In this document: one piece after another, positions 1 through 7,483 of the stretch
Layout of the letters: every line of letters starts with the position of its first letter
How positions within the stretch are numbered: the first letter of the stretch is position 1
Source of the DNA: Minisyncoccota bacterium
GTDB lineage: Bacteria; Verrucomicrobiota; Lentisphaeria; Oligosphaerales; MVZH01
Direction: 5' to 3'
Length of the DNA stretch: 12,878 bases
Assembly: GCA_021734725.1 (NCBI GenBank)
Contig: JAIPIM010000087.1
Coordinates: forward strand, 1-12,878
Made by a program: the position numbers and the translations under genes
Notes under the pieces: model-generated
The model's database searches: none
What the model was told of the DNA's origin: nothing
What the model saw: only the letters and a program-made list of their open reading frames with translations

Positions 1-36
1 ACTGAATAGCAGACATGAGCGGATAAGGGTTCCCAT
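1..36 (-). CDS. 5' end of a gene downstream of the ABC permease, cut by the window edge
   Basis: Only about twelve codons are visible on the minus strand, starting with an ATG at 36-34. An AGGA-type ribosome binding site lies about 8 nt upstream, and the start is 26 nt past the permease stop codon. The visible residues (M-G-T-L-I-R-S-C-L-L-F-S) look like the start of a signal peptide: a short N-region with an arginine, then a hydrophobic stretch. Position and signal would suit the periplasmic substrate-binding protein of the same ABC transporter, but that is inference from neighbourhood. The fragment is too short to identify the family. Confidence 0.45.
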   Translation of the reverse strand, partial: MGTLIRSCLLFS

Positions 37-62
37 CGTTCGATTCCTTTCTCTGGATGTGT

Positions 63-866
63 TCATACTTTGCCGTGCCAGGGACAAACCTGTTGTTCGG
101 CTTTCTTGATGAGCCAGGCGAGCAGGATGCCCGTGGCGCCCATGACGATATTCCCCATGAAAATGACATCGCTCTGCGGCCACCGCCGGGCATTCCACAC
201 CATCCACCCAATGCCATGGCTGGCCGCTACAATTTCCGCGGAAACCAAGGTCGTGTATGTAAAACCAATACTCACACGCATGCCCGTGAAGATGTGGGGC
301 AGGCAGGAGGGGAAAATCACGTATCGGAAGATTTGCCAACGCTTTGCGCCCAGCGATTGTGCGGCTTGAATACGTTCCTCACTGACACTTTGCACACCCG
401 CCATGCTGTTAATGGCAATGGGCGGAAAGGCGGCCAAAAAGAGCAGGGCAATTTTTGAGGCGTTGCCGATGCCCAGCCACAGGATCAGAATCGTGTAATA
501 CGCCAAAGGAGGCAGAGGCCGGTAAAATTCGATGAAGGGTGCGATTGCGGCCCGGAGTTTTTCTGAGGTGCCCATCCCCAAGCCAAGAGGTATCGCCAAG
601 ACGCAGGCAAGCGCAAACCCCGTGAGCATACGCAGCATACTTGAACCTAGGTGGAATAACAACGTATGATTCTGATAGCCTTCCGTCGTCACGTGAATGA
701 ACGCCCGCCACACCGATGCGGGTGTCGGAATGAAATTTGGAGAGACAAAACCCCGCGCGGTTATGGCCTGCCAGATGAGCAGAACGAGCAGTATAACAAC
801 GGCACTGATGCCTGCGTGCGCCAAGTCGGCGCGTACGGTCGATAACCAAGTCAAAAGTCTCTTCAT
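63..866 (-). CDS. ABC transporter permease, TauC/SsuC-like (sulfonate/nitrate/taurine type)
   Basis: This 267-residue integral membrane protein has the BPD_transp_1 permease fold. A first membrane segment lies at about residues 19-35, with further hydrophobic segments at about 78-98, 120-155 and 195-215 and one near the C-terminus. The EAA loop that docks the ATPase is clear at about 165-190 (A-A-Q-S-L-G-A-K-R-W, then F-P-S-C-L-P). The R-P-L-P-P-L-A stretch at 116-122 followed by W-L-G-I-G-N, and the C-terminal P-W-H-G, are typical of TauC-like permeases. Such proteins import small organic anions (sulfonates, taurine, nitrate) with an ATPase and a periplasmic binding protein. Neither partner is complete here; one may start at position 36. 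The substrate cannot be read from the permease. An AGGAC-type site precedes the ATG. Confidence 0.9.
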   Translation of the reverse strand: MKRLLTWLSTVRADLAHAGISAVVILLVLLIWQAITARGFVSPNFIPTPASVWRAFIHVTTEGYQNHTLLFHLGSSMLRMLTGFALACVLAIPLGLGMGTSEKLRAAIAPFIEFYRPLPPLAYYTILILWLGIGNASKIALLFLAAFPPIAINSMAGVQSVSEERIQAAQSLGAKRWQIFRYVIFPSCLPHIFTGMRVSIGFTYTTLVSAEIVAASHGIGWMVWNARRWPQSDVIFMGNIVMGATGILLAWLIKKAEQQVCPWHGKV

Positions 867-1287
867 TCCAGTCCTGTCTCTCTCCCCGTCCGGAATCCAC
901 CGGGACCTTCATAACGCAGCAAGGTAAACCCAAAGATACCATAATCAAAGTTCGCTCTATTCCAACGCAACACAAAAGTAGAACTCTCCTTTTCCATCTC
1001 AGTCATGTGAAAGCCTGAAGTTTTCCCATTTTTCTGACTTGGTTGGTCGGATCCGGATTACGATTAAAGCGTGAACTCCAACACGTGCGCCTCTCTGCCC
1101 CGCGTAACTGGTTACCCCGGGTTGTGCGGACTGGTGGCACTAATGGTGTCGAGGCTGTATGTTTAGAACTTAATAGTACGCATTCTCTATAAAGTAGCCC
1201 ATTTCAAAGTGCGTACAGCCCGGGCGGCGGCAGCCCAGATTATCGGTTGACCAACTGCGGACAACCAAGCATGAAAGGTGGTGGCTC
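867..1287. other. Divergent intergenic region between permease and DUF362 gene
   Basis: These 421 bases separate two divergently read genes and hold no ORF I would support, so promoters for both are expected here. On the plus strand a weak candidate is TTAGAA (1163-1168) and TATAAA (1188-1193) with a 19-nt spacer, about 95 nt upstream of the DUF362 start. I see no clear operator, terminator or RNA gene. Confidence 0.4.
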
Positions 1288-2373
1288 ATGAAATCATCCT
1301 TTTCGCGACGTGAGTTTATCAAGACAGGTGTCGTGGCGGGTGTTGGACTGTCTTTCCCCAGCATTTGGATTAAGGGGGCCTACGGCGCGCTTGAGCCGGG
1401 CCATCGGATTCATCCGGCGATTGACGAACGGCTTGTAGTAGGGGTAACGGATGCGGGTATGGTCGAAGGGCATAACCCGGTCACCACGTGGGCACAGCAG
1501 GAAGCGATGGTGAAAAAGGACGTGGTTTGGGCGAACATGGACAAACTGGCGTGTCGCTTGAGTGGGGAGCGTGCTGCCCAGAAAGCATGGCGAACCATTT
1601 TTGTGAAGCCCCCCAAGAAAGCCGCGAGTGACATTGTTGTGGCCATCAAAACCAACAACATTGCTCAGCAGCACACGCGGAGTCCGGTCATAGCCAAAGT
1701 TTGTCATGTGCTTGTGAATGACCTGGGCGTGAAAGCTGAGAACATCTATATCTACGATGCCTGCCACGGCGGCAACTTGGAACGCTCCACTCCTTTCAGC
1801 GGCCTTCCAGAAGGAGTCCATATTGCCAATAAATGGGGTGGTTTCAGCCAGGAAACGGCTGTTCCGGAACCTTGGACTGGCGGTACGTCAAGTTGTTTGA
1901 AACACCTTGTAGACAATACCGTGGATATCTTGGTCAACGTTGCGATGTGCAAAGGCCACGGCGGTTCGTTCGGCCGGTTCACCATGACCATGAAGAATCA
2001 TTTCGGTACGTTTGCGCCGCGACCGGGACACAGCAAGGACGGTTTGGAGTATCTGATCGCGCTGAATCGTACTCCGGAGATCTTGGGACCGATCGACCCG
2101 AAAACCGGTGCGGTGACGTTTCCCCGGCAACAATTGTGTATTGTGGATGCGTTGTGGGCGAGCGACCGGGGACCGGGAGGGAACCCTTCCCACCAGCCCA
2201 ACTTCCTGGCAATGGGTGCACTTTCGCCGGTTGTCGATTATCAGGTAGGGACACAGTTCCGGCAGAAAAAAATGGGGTGGAACGTGAATGTGAAAGCCGC
2301 CGAACGCTTTCTCACGGACTTCGGTTACACGCCCGCGGACCTGCCGCACGGAGGTGAACTTGTTGAAGTGTGA
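1288..2373 (+). CDS. Tat-exported DUF362 domain protein
   Basis: This 361-residue protein begins with a twin-arginine signal (S-R-R-E-F-I-K at residues 6-12) and a hydrophobic stretch to about residue 33, so it is probably exported folded, perhaps carrying a cofactor. The rest matches the DUF362 family as I know it, including a K-x-N-x-x basic patch in the first third and the C-K-G-H-G region near residue 220. DUF362 proteins are often annotated as iron-sulfur related, but no ferredoxin-type CxxCxxC cluster is visible here. The biochemical role is unknown. The start is supported by AGGTGG about 6 nt upstream and by the Tat motif lying directly after it. The stop at 2373 lies 19 nt before the likely start of the lipoprotein gene, so the two genes are probably co-transcribed. 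Confidence 0.85.
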   Translation: MKSSFSRREFIKTGVVAGVGLSFPSIWIKGAYGALEPGHRIHPAIDERLVVGVTDAGMVEGHNPVTTWAQQEAMVKKDVVWANMDKLACRLSGERAAQKAWRTIFVKPPKKAASDIVVAIKTNNIAQQHTRSPVIAKVCHVLVNDLGVKAENIYIYDACHGGNLERSTPFSGLPEGVHIANKWGGFSQETAVPEPWTGGTSSCLKHLVDNTVDILVNVAMCKGHGGSFGRFTMTMKNHFGTFAPRPGHSKDGLEYLIALNRTPEILGPIDPKTGAVTFPRQQLCIVDALWASDRGPGGNPSHQPNFLAMGALSPVVDYQVGTQFRQKKMGWNVNVKAAERFLTDFGYTPADLPHGGELVEV

Positions 2374-2392
2374 CACCCCAAAACATGTCGGG

Positions 2393-2863
2393 ATGCGTAT
2401 CCTCCTCGTGACAGCGCTCATCCTTCTGTCCGGTTGTGTTATGCAACCGGGGAAAGTGCTTCTGGATGGACCTGCCGTCGCTGGCTATACACAGGAAGGC
2501 CCGGTCAAAGTCTATACCGAAAACACCCTGTTCGATTACATAAACGGCGAGGCCGAGGTGTATTTTGCGCGGGGTTTCCAACGACTGTATGTATTGACTT
2601 ACCGGAATGATGCCAGCGGGGATCTGTACACCGTCGATGCGTACGATCTCGGCAGTTCGGATCAGGTGAGGGAAACCCATGAGTACTTCAAAGGCCGCCA
2701 TTCAAGGCCCATTGACGGTCTTGCCAATGCGACGACCGACGGGTTGACCGTTCACTTGCCGCAGGGCTCCTTTTTTGTACGGATTCAGGCAACGCAAGAT
2801 GTCGCGGAGCCGTCAGAGGAGGAGCTTGTCGGTTTGGCCAAAGCGGTTCATGGAGTTCTTTAG
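2393..2863 (+). CDS. DUF6599-type lipoprotein
   Basis: From the ATG at 2393 the product has 156 residues and a lipoprotein signal: M-R-I, a hydrophobic core, then the lipobox L-L-S-G-C. It is therefore probably lipidated and membrane-anchored. The segment L-F-D-Y-I-N-G-E-A-E-V-Y-F and the following G-F-Q-R-L are, from memory, the hallmark of the DUF6599 family, whose function is unknown. A GTG 39 nt upstream at 2354 would extend the frame, but it would put charged residues before the signal and overlap the DUF362 gene, so I prefer 2393. Its close position behind the exported DUF362 protein suggests that the two act together outside the cytoplasm. Confidence 0.75.
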   Translation: MRILLVTALILLSGCVMQPGKVLLDGPAVAGYTQEGPVKVYTENTLFDYINGEAEVYFARGFQRLYVLTYRNDASGDLYTVDAYDLGSSDQVRETHEYFKGRHSRPIDGLANATTDGLTVHLPQGSFFVRIQATQDVAEPSEEELVGLAKAVHGVL

Positions 2864-2901
2864 CCTTAAGGCGGGACCATGCGAGAATAGGTTGGCTGTG
2901 A

Positions 2902-2930
2902 TGGGTGTGTGTGGGCTGCGCACATACCCA
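2902..2930. terminator. Strong hairpin 3' of the lipoprotein gene (no U-tract)
   Basis: The 29-nt stretch folds into a 12-bp stem (TGGGTGTGTGTG with CGCACATACCCA, two G-T wobbles) and a 5-nt loop. It lies 39 nt after the lipoprotein stop, between convergent genes. No T-run follows on either strand, so this is not a classical intrinsic terminator. It may stabilise the 3' end or assist termination. Confidence 0.35.
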
Positions 2931-2970
2931 GGTACTCACAAACTCCCATACTGCGATGATGGAGTTCGAA

Positions 2971-2999
2971 ATGTGGGAGGGGCCTTAGCGCCGCGACCG
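2971..2999. repeat. REP-like GC-rich element
   Basis: ATGTGGGAGGGGCCTTAGCG followed by CCGCGACCG resembles the dispersed TGTGGGAGCGG-CTTTAG-CCGCGAC type of extragenic palindrome seen in several bacterial groups. The stem GGGGC-CTTA-GCGCC has one mismatch. Only one copy lies in the window, so the repeat nature rests on resemblance. It sits in the 235-nt gap between convergent genes. Confidence 0.4.
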
Positions 3000-3098
3000 T
3001 ATGTGACTGTCACGAATCGTACAGGACACTACTTGGTTGGACGAAAATGACATTGCTGGCCGGCGCATTGAGGGCTCTGTCCTGTTTGTCGTTCTGCT

Positions 3099-3851
3099 CT
3101 AAAATCGCCATGCCACCCCCAGCCGAATTGCGAAGCCGCTGAGGTCCACCTCGACCGGCGGGTTGCCCGGGGACACAAACCGCAGGTCACGTCCCCCGTC
3201 CTCGTAATCCGAAAACTCAAGCCAGCGGTATTCGCCATCCAACATTATGTCCAGGCATTTCAAGGCGTGCCATGTAATGCCTGTGCTTAAGCGAGTCCCC
3301 CAATTTTCATCGTCGCCTGACGCACGGTAGCTGTCCTCTTTTTCAATATAATCGGACCAATAGTACCCGATACCGGCGCCAACGCGGACGCTGCACGGTC
3401 CGATGAGTCGCGGCCATTCATTCTCGAGGTACAGTTCGCCTCCCTCCACCTCTAAATCCATCTCGAAATGGTGAACGTCTCCCATGAATTCCAGGGCCCC
3501 GTCCGTTTCCGCGTCCATCCGGTCATAGGCCAAGCCAAGGCGCAAGTTCGGGTAAATCGGGTAGTCGAGTTGCACGCGGTATGAATAATACTGATCAATG
3601 GTGTCGATGGAGCCACCGAAACTGTCGTTGATCCAGTCGACGTAATCGTTGATGTCGTCCATATTCGGAAACCCGATGCCCGCACCGGCGGTCAAACGGA
3701 AGCCATAGCCACACTGCGTCGCTCCGCGGGTTTCTTCATAGGCTGTGAATTCCAGCCGGGTCATGGACGGTTTGTCGATGAGTTGCGACCAGCAGGTGGC
3801 AGCCGCGACGGTTGCACCCAGGAGCAAACAGGTGAAGTGCGCCTTAACCAT
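3099..3851 (-). CDS. Small outer-membrane beta-barrel-like protein
   Basis: The 250-residue product starts with a signal peptide (M-V-K-A-H-F, then a hydrophobic stretch through A-A-A-T-C-W-S). The rest shows alternating polar and hydrophobic strands rich in Tyr, Trp and Gly, acidic turns, and a C-terminal W-R-F. That terminal aromatic pattern is typical of outer-membrane barrels recognised by BamA. A size near 225 mature residues would fit an 8-10 strand barrel. GGAGG lies about 6 nt before the ATG at 3851, which is why I reject the longer start at 3908; the latter would overlap the upstream gene. It follows the 550-residue secreted protein by 22 nt and is almost certainly in the same transcript. 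The specific function is unknown. Confidence 0.7.
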   Translation of the reverse strand: MVKAHFTCLLLGATVAAATCWSQLIDKPSMTRLEFTAYEETRGATQCGYGFRLTAGAGIGFPNMDDINDYVDWINDSFGGSIDTIDQYYSYRVQLDYPIYPNLRLGLAYDRMDAETDGALEFMGDVHHFEMDLEVEGGELYLENEWPRLIGPCSVRVGAGIGYYWSDYIEKEDSYRASGDDENWGTRLSTGITWHALKCLDIMLDGEYRWLEFSDYEDGGRDLRFVSPGNPPVEVDLSGFAIRLGVAWRF

Positions 3852-3873
3852 GGTTGTTCCTCCAGGCTTTGAG

Positions 3874-5526
3874 TCATGGCTTGACGGTGTTTTTCGGCCA
3901 CTCTCCAAGCGACACTGTCACATTCAACGCCTGCGGGCCGGCACGGTCCACCCGGATCTCCGCAACCGGCGCGGGCGCCATCAATTCGGCGGCCGACACA
4001 ATTCGTTCGCGCGGCTCAATCTGCTGTCCGGGTTCGGGCATGAAATGAAACATCACACGATCATCGGGTTCGAGTCCATAAACGTTGGCGCTGATCGGCA
4101 CCCAAACGTCGGTCTTGGTTATTTTCGGCATACTGATGGTGTACCCCCAGGACGCGCACCTGCCGCTCAATGTTGTGCCGGTTGGTGTGGTCAGTTTGAC
4201 CTGGCTGTTTCCGATGACGGACGTCTTAATACTGCGGGCCGTGACTGCCACCTGGTCCGCGCGCGTTGCCACAACCGTCGCGGCCTGGTCGTCAATCGTA
4301 ACCGAATGATGCCCGGGTGCGCGTTCCATATCAGGGGCCCCATCAGTGACGTTGAATGTTTCGTCGACTTGGCCGTTTCGCGTGTCAATAACACCGTCTT
4401 TCGGTTCAATACCCGCGTGCGTTGCCGGTGCACTGCCTTCACCGTCCTGAAGCAACCGGATGACACCCGCCGTGCCGCCGATGATAACACCGCCGAGTTT
4501 CGCGGTTTTGCCGAGGTCCAGAGTGAACGAGTCGGCGTGCGGGTCGACATCCGGCGCCACCTCCCGCGGATCCATTTCCTCGCCATCCACGGCAACGAAC
4601 TGGATCGTTTGGACCTCCCCCACGAGAGTCGTATTGACATTCGTCCGGCCTTCCAGCGCGGTGAAGGTTACCATCGTAACTGGGCGCGGATGCAACAGAT
4701 GTTCCTGGTCTTCTTCTTTTTCGGCCTCACGCATGTCCTTTTCTCGTCTCAAGCGGCCGATCCGCGCGCCTTCGTCCTCCAGAAACTTCTTGATTTTCTC
4801 CGCCATCTCAATGATGTCCTCGCCCGATGCGCCTTCCGCCTTCATCGTGTAAAGCTTATCAACCATTCCCTTGGCTTTATCGCGCGCTTCCGGACTGATG
4901 TCCGTAATGCCGGTGGCGTCGGCATTCTCTCCCAGGAAGTCCAGTAACTTGTCGATCTGTTCCTGAACATCTTCGCAAGCGGCCGCCGCGTTTACGTAAA
5001 TGCGCAGAGCCTTCTGAGGATGAAAGGCCGGTCCGCCGCTGTCAATGACCTCAAACAACGCAAGGATCAGTTGATTCAGTACCAGACCGTCGAAGAACGG
5101 GAAATCGCTTTTCTTTTTGCGTTGTTTGGCATCGACAAGCCGGTCCAGGAGTTTATTGAATCGCTCCACGGCGTCCTCGCTCATGGCGTTTTCTTCGCGG
5201 AGTGCGCCGGTTAAATCGTCGATAGGTTTGCCGGGCGCCATGCATTCCCGTACGGCCTGGACAAGCCATTTCAGTGCCTTTTTCTTGTTCTTTTTTGCAT
5301 CCGGTTCATTGCCTTCTTCCAGGGCGTCCCGAGCAGCGTCGAGCGCGCTGCATGCGTTGCCAAGCGCGAGCTTCCGGTTGATATCCTGCGTTTGTTCCGC
5401 GGTCTTCCGAAGCTCCGACGAAAGTCCCGCCAGGGTCTCAGCTTCGTCGGCATAGACGTTGAGAACAAGGCTGATGATGACGATAAACAGGCATCCAATC
5501 CGCTCTCCCCGTAATCTTGCATGCAT
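3874..5526 (-). CDS. Large secreted protein of unknown function (helical N-half, beta-rich C-half)
   Basis: The 550-residue product has a signal peptide ending about residue 26 (cleavage V-Y-A before D-E-A). Residues of about 27-275 are highly charged, Ala/Glu/Lys-rich and mostly helical, with a probable coiled-coil segment around 225-275 ending in a K-E-E-D-Q-E run. Residues of about 280-550 are rich in Thr, Val and Gly, with short strands; a basic/Gly stretch contains G-G-V-I-I-G-G-T-A-G-V, which recalls a FecR-like or carbohydrate-binding beta domain, though I cannot name it. GAGGAAG lies upstream of the ATG at 5526; a start at 5562 would add 12 polar residues before the signal. It is followed by the barrel protein after 22 nt, so the pair may form an envelope complex. 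Confidence 0.7.
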   Translation of the reverse strand: MHARLRGERIGCLFIVIISLVLNVYADEAETLAGLSSELRKTAEQTQDINRKLALGNACSALDAARDALEEGNEPDAKKNKKKALKWLVQAVRECMAPGKPIDDLTGALREENAMSEDAVERFNKLLDRLVDAKQRKKKSDFPFFDGLVLNQLILALFEVIDSGGPAFHPQKALRIYVNAAAACEDVQEQIDKLLDFLGENADATGITDISPEARDKAKGMVDKLYTMKAEGASGEDIIEMAEKIKKFLEDEGARIGRLRREKDMREAEKEEDQEHLLHPRPVTMVTFTALEGRTNVNTTLVGEVQTIQFVAVDGEEMDPREVAPDVDPHADSFTLDLGKTAKLGGVIIGGTAGVIRLLQDGEGSAPATHAGIEPKDGVIDTRNGQVDETFNVTDGAPDMERAPGHHSVTIDDQAATVVATRADQVAVTARSIKTSVIGNSQVKLTTPTGTTLSGRCASWGYTISMPKITKTDVWVPISANVYGLEPDDRVMFHFMPEPGQQIEPRERIVSAAELMAPAPVAEIRVDRAGPQALNVTVSLGEWPKNTVKP

Positions 5527-5997
5527 TGTACAGTCTTCCTCTGTTTCGTTTTCCGCCCCCAATGTGTTTACGAACCCCTACGGTCCACTACATAACTCTA
5601 CAATGGATTTCAATCGAAAACAAGAGAGGGCACAGTGAATCAGCGATTACAAATCGGGATTGCTGGATGGATGAGGGATCGCAGGGATTTTAGGAATGCA
5701 GGGATTCGGGCACGAGGCAAGCTGCCGGGTTGTCGAATGACCCACAAGAATCACTGTGGTCCCATAACTCTTCAGAAGTGGCGAATGTCAGCGCAATCCG
5801 TGCTTGGGTGGTTGCAGGTTTCGAGCCCCCAGCCATGTCGGCGGACAATAGCGGTCGACGAGAGCGGCGGACGATAGGGACCCGTCGTTACTCGTTATCC
5901 GTTCTCGTCGTCCGTTCTCGTCAACCGATTCCTCTTGAAAGTCGGGAAATACGCGACATAGTTTTCGGTTCACGAGCTTCCCCGTTTTGCATCTTGC
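5527..5997. other. Repeat-bearing intergenic region left of tRNA-Ser
   Basis: This stretch has no coding region I would support. It holds several degenerate GGGAT repeats between 5656 and 5706, including two copies of GCAGGGATT (5681-5689 and 5698-5706, period 17). A second repeat cluster lies at 5840-5922. The promoter of the minus-strand unit should lie just above 5526 and that of the tRNA just below 5998; neither is obvious. Confidence 0.45.
5840..5922. repeat. Compound direct and inverted repeat cluster
   Basis: GGCGGACAATAG (5840-5851) recurs with one mismatch as GGCGGACGATAG (5866-5877). CCGTTCTCGTC occurs twice with period 13 (5899-5909 and 5912-5922), and its reverse complement with one mismatch is at 5857-5867. 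The layout allows alternative hairpins and resembles TCGTTCTCGT-rich extragenic repeats of environmental genomes. It lies 75 nt before the tRNA. Confidence 0.5.
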
Positions 5998-6087
5998 GGA
6001 GGGGTGGCTGAGTGGACGAAAGCAGCGGTCTTGAAAACCGCCGGACATGCAAGTGTCCCAAGGGTTCGAATCCCTTCCCCTCCGCCA
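5998..6087 (+). tRNA. tRNA-Ser (anticodon TGA)
   Basis: The full cloverleaf can be drawn. The acceptor stem is GGAGGGG (5998-6004) with CCCCTCC (6077-6083), followed by discriminator G6084 and an encoded CCA (6085-6087). The anticodon stem is GCGGT (6025-6029) with ACCGC (6037-6041) and the anticodon is TGA at 6032-6034, reading UCA serine codons. A class II long variable arm forms from GGACA (6043-6047) and TGTCC (6054-6058). The T arm AAGGG/CCCTT encloses TTCGAAT. The 3' end faces the integrase gene, the usual arrangement for an integration target. Confidence 0.96.
6060..6087 (+). other. Probable attachment site (att core) at the tRNA-Ser 3' end
   Basis: A tyrosine integrase gene begins 126 nt after an intact tRNA 3' end, so the element most likely integrated into this tRNA and restored its T arm and acceptor stem from its own attP. 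The exact core cannot be fixed, because the matching copy at the other end of the element lies beyond the window. I found no second copy inside it. Confidence 0.6.
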
Positions 6088-6139
6088 TTATTACCAAGCA
6101 CTTATGACTTTTCGCTTTAACTTTTTTTCTGCCTATGTG

Positions 6140-6168
6140 TTGACGTTGTGTCACCGTTGTGTTATTAT
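6140..6168 (+). promoter_or_regulatory. Promoter of the integrase gene
   Basis: TTGACG (6140-6145) and TATTAT (6163-6168) are separated by 17 nt; an overlapping TATAAT at 6166-6171 would give a 20-nt spacer. Two copies of the GTTGTGT(C/T)A repeat fall inside the promoter, which suggests autoregulation by integrase or by another element protein. The ribosome binding site GGAGGTG (6201-6207) is strong. Confidence 0.6.
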
Positions 6169-6222
6169 AATAGTATGCAGGATGACACAACACTAAGCTT
6201 GGAGGTGCAAAAATGACACAAC
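6145..6222. repeat. TGACACAAC repeat set: candidate integrase arm sites or operator
   Basis: The minus-orientation copies are GTTGTGTCA (6145-6153) and GTTGTGTTA (6156-6164, one mismatch), 11 bp apart, about one helical turn. The plus-orientation copies are TGACACAAC at 6183-6191 and 6214-6222; the last overlaps the integrase start codon. Short 9-10 bp repeats beside an att core are what tyrosine integrases bind with their N-terminal domain (lambda-type arm sites). Overlap with the promoter also fits an operator. Confidence 0.6.
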
Positions 6223-7478
6223 GCAAGGCACGCATTACTGAAACGACTGTCACGAGCCGGGGGAAGAAGTATACTCGTTTCGTCGTGGTTTTCTATGATG
6301 AGACCGGCAACCGGAAGCGGAAGACCTTCAACCGAGCGGCACCCGCGAAAAAGTTTGCTGAGCAATGCGACAAAGACGCGGCACGCCACGAAGCACGACA
6401 GGCAATGCTTAAACGCCGCATAGGGCAAGACGCGGAAAAGCTGTCACCGGAGCGGTTGAGGGATGCTGTAGAAGCACTTGCACTGCTAGAGGGGCGCGGC
6501 ACCCTGACAGACGCCGTTAAATGCTATCTGCGGGAATTACAGCGCAAGGCGAAGAACGTTCCCACGGTTGCCAGCCTGATTGATCGATATTTGAGAGAAT
6601 CGGAAGGCGAAGGGTTGCGACCTGCATCACTGAAAGAACTTAGAGTACGCTTGAACAAATTCGCCGGGACTTTTGGCAAACAGCGTATAGACGAAGTGGA
6701 GCGGGGGGCGGTTCAGGAATGGCTTTCGTCACTCACTAACGGCGGCGGTAAGCCGCTTGCACACAACACGCGGAAACACTATAGGTATGTTATCGGGGGC
6801 CTGTTTAATCATGCCATAGAACATGATCTTTGCAGTGAAAACCCCATAGCACCCAAGACGCGGTCGAGACGCCGCACACAACGCCGTACAGAATCTCCAA
6901 CCGCTGAGATTTTCACACCTGCCCAGGCTAAGGCATTGCTGAACGCTGCAAGAGATAACGTCCCGGAGATGATAGCGCCTATTGCTATAGGACTGTTTGC
7001 CGGTGTGCGTACGGCGGAAATACGCCGCCTCAATTGGTCTCACATTGATTTGGGGCGGCGCGTTATCAAGATTACGGGCGACATAGCCAAAAAACGATCA
7101 GTGCGGAATGTCAGCATATCAGACAACCTGTTAAAGTGGCTGGCACTGGCACCCGATCACACCGGGGCCGTAGCACCCGAAACGGCGGGCATATGGCGCT
7201 TGCGTAAAGACAAGGTGTTAGAGACTGCAAAGGGGGTTCAGGCCTGGCCGTATAATGCCATGCGGCATTCATTCGGGAGCTATCACCTAGAGCAACACGG
7301 AGACCCGAAAAAGACGGCGCTTGAAATGGGACACCGTGACACTGGCGATCTTTTGTTTGAACACTATCGCCAGTTGACCACAAAAGAGGATGCTGCCAAA
7401 TACTGGCAGATCGAGCCGGAACAGGGCGCGGTGTTGCAGTACAATGCCGGAGTGAACGCCGGTGAAAAAGCTCAGTAA
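6213..7478 (+). CDS. int: Tyrosine recombinase (phage-type integrase)
   Basis: The 421-residue enzyme would integrate and excise the element at tRNA-Ser. An N-terminal arm-binding-like region (about 1-50: short strands, many Lys/Arg, ending K-R-K-T-F-N) is followed by a SAM-like core-binding domain (about 118-212) and the catalytic domain (about 232-395). Catalytic residues visible are R266 (A-G-V-R-T-A-E-I), R351 (N-A-M-R-H-S-F), H374 (E-M-G-H-R-D) and the nucleophile Y385 (H-Y-R-Q-L). The position usually held by His in the H-x-x-R box is N348, a substitution I have seen in integrases of environmental bacteria, so activity is still expected. GGAGGTG lies 5 nt before the ATG. No convincing terminator follows; a new promoter starts within 20 nt of the stop. 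Confidence 0.95.
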   Translation: MTQRKARITETTVTSRGKKYTRFVVVFYDETGNRKRKTFNRAAPAKKFAEQCDKDAARHEARQAMLKRRIGQDAEKLSPERLRDAVEALALLEGRGTLTDAVKCYLRELQRKAKNVPTVASLIDRYLRESEGEGLRPASLKELRVRLNKFAGTFGKQRIDEVERGAVQEWLSSLTNGGGKPLAHNTRKHYRYVIGGLFNHAIEHDLCSENPIAPKTRSRRRTQRRTESPTAEIFTPAQAKALLNAARDNVPEMIAPIAIGLFAGVRTAEIRRLNWSHIDLGRRVIKITGDIAKKRSVRNVSISDNLLKWLALAPDHTGAVAPETAGIWRLRKDKVLETAKGVQAWPYNAMRHSFGSYHLEQHGDPKKTALEMGHRDTGDLLFEHYRQLTTKEDAAKYWQIEPEQGAVLQYNAGVNAGEKAQ

Positions 7479-7483
7479 AAAAA

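Noticed and set aside
409..975. 188-codon minus-strand frame overlapping the permease
   Set aside because: It runs in another frame of the permease gene, whose EAA loop and membrane segments are unambiguous.
1833..2357. 174-codon plus-strand frame inside the DUF362 gene
   Set aside because: It is a +1 shadow of the DUF362 protein with Arg/Gly-rich composition and no start signal.
2354..2392. GTG start at 2354 for the lipoprotein
   Set aside because: It would place a polar, Cys-containing stretch before the lipoprotein signal and overlap the DUF362 stop; the ATG at 2393 gives a standard signal of 15 residues up to the lipid-bearing Cys.
3021..3085. ACAGGACA / TGTCCTGT inverted repeat as terminator of the barrel gene
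   Set aside because: The 8-bp arms are about 50 nt apart with no T-run, so a terminator role is not supported.
3745..4947. 400-codon open frame on the plus strand
   Set aside because: It is antisense to two well-supported minus-strand genes, is rich in Arg, His and Cys as GC-rich shadow frames are, has no ribosome binding site, and resembles no family.
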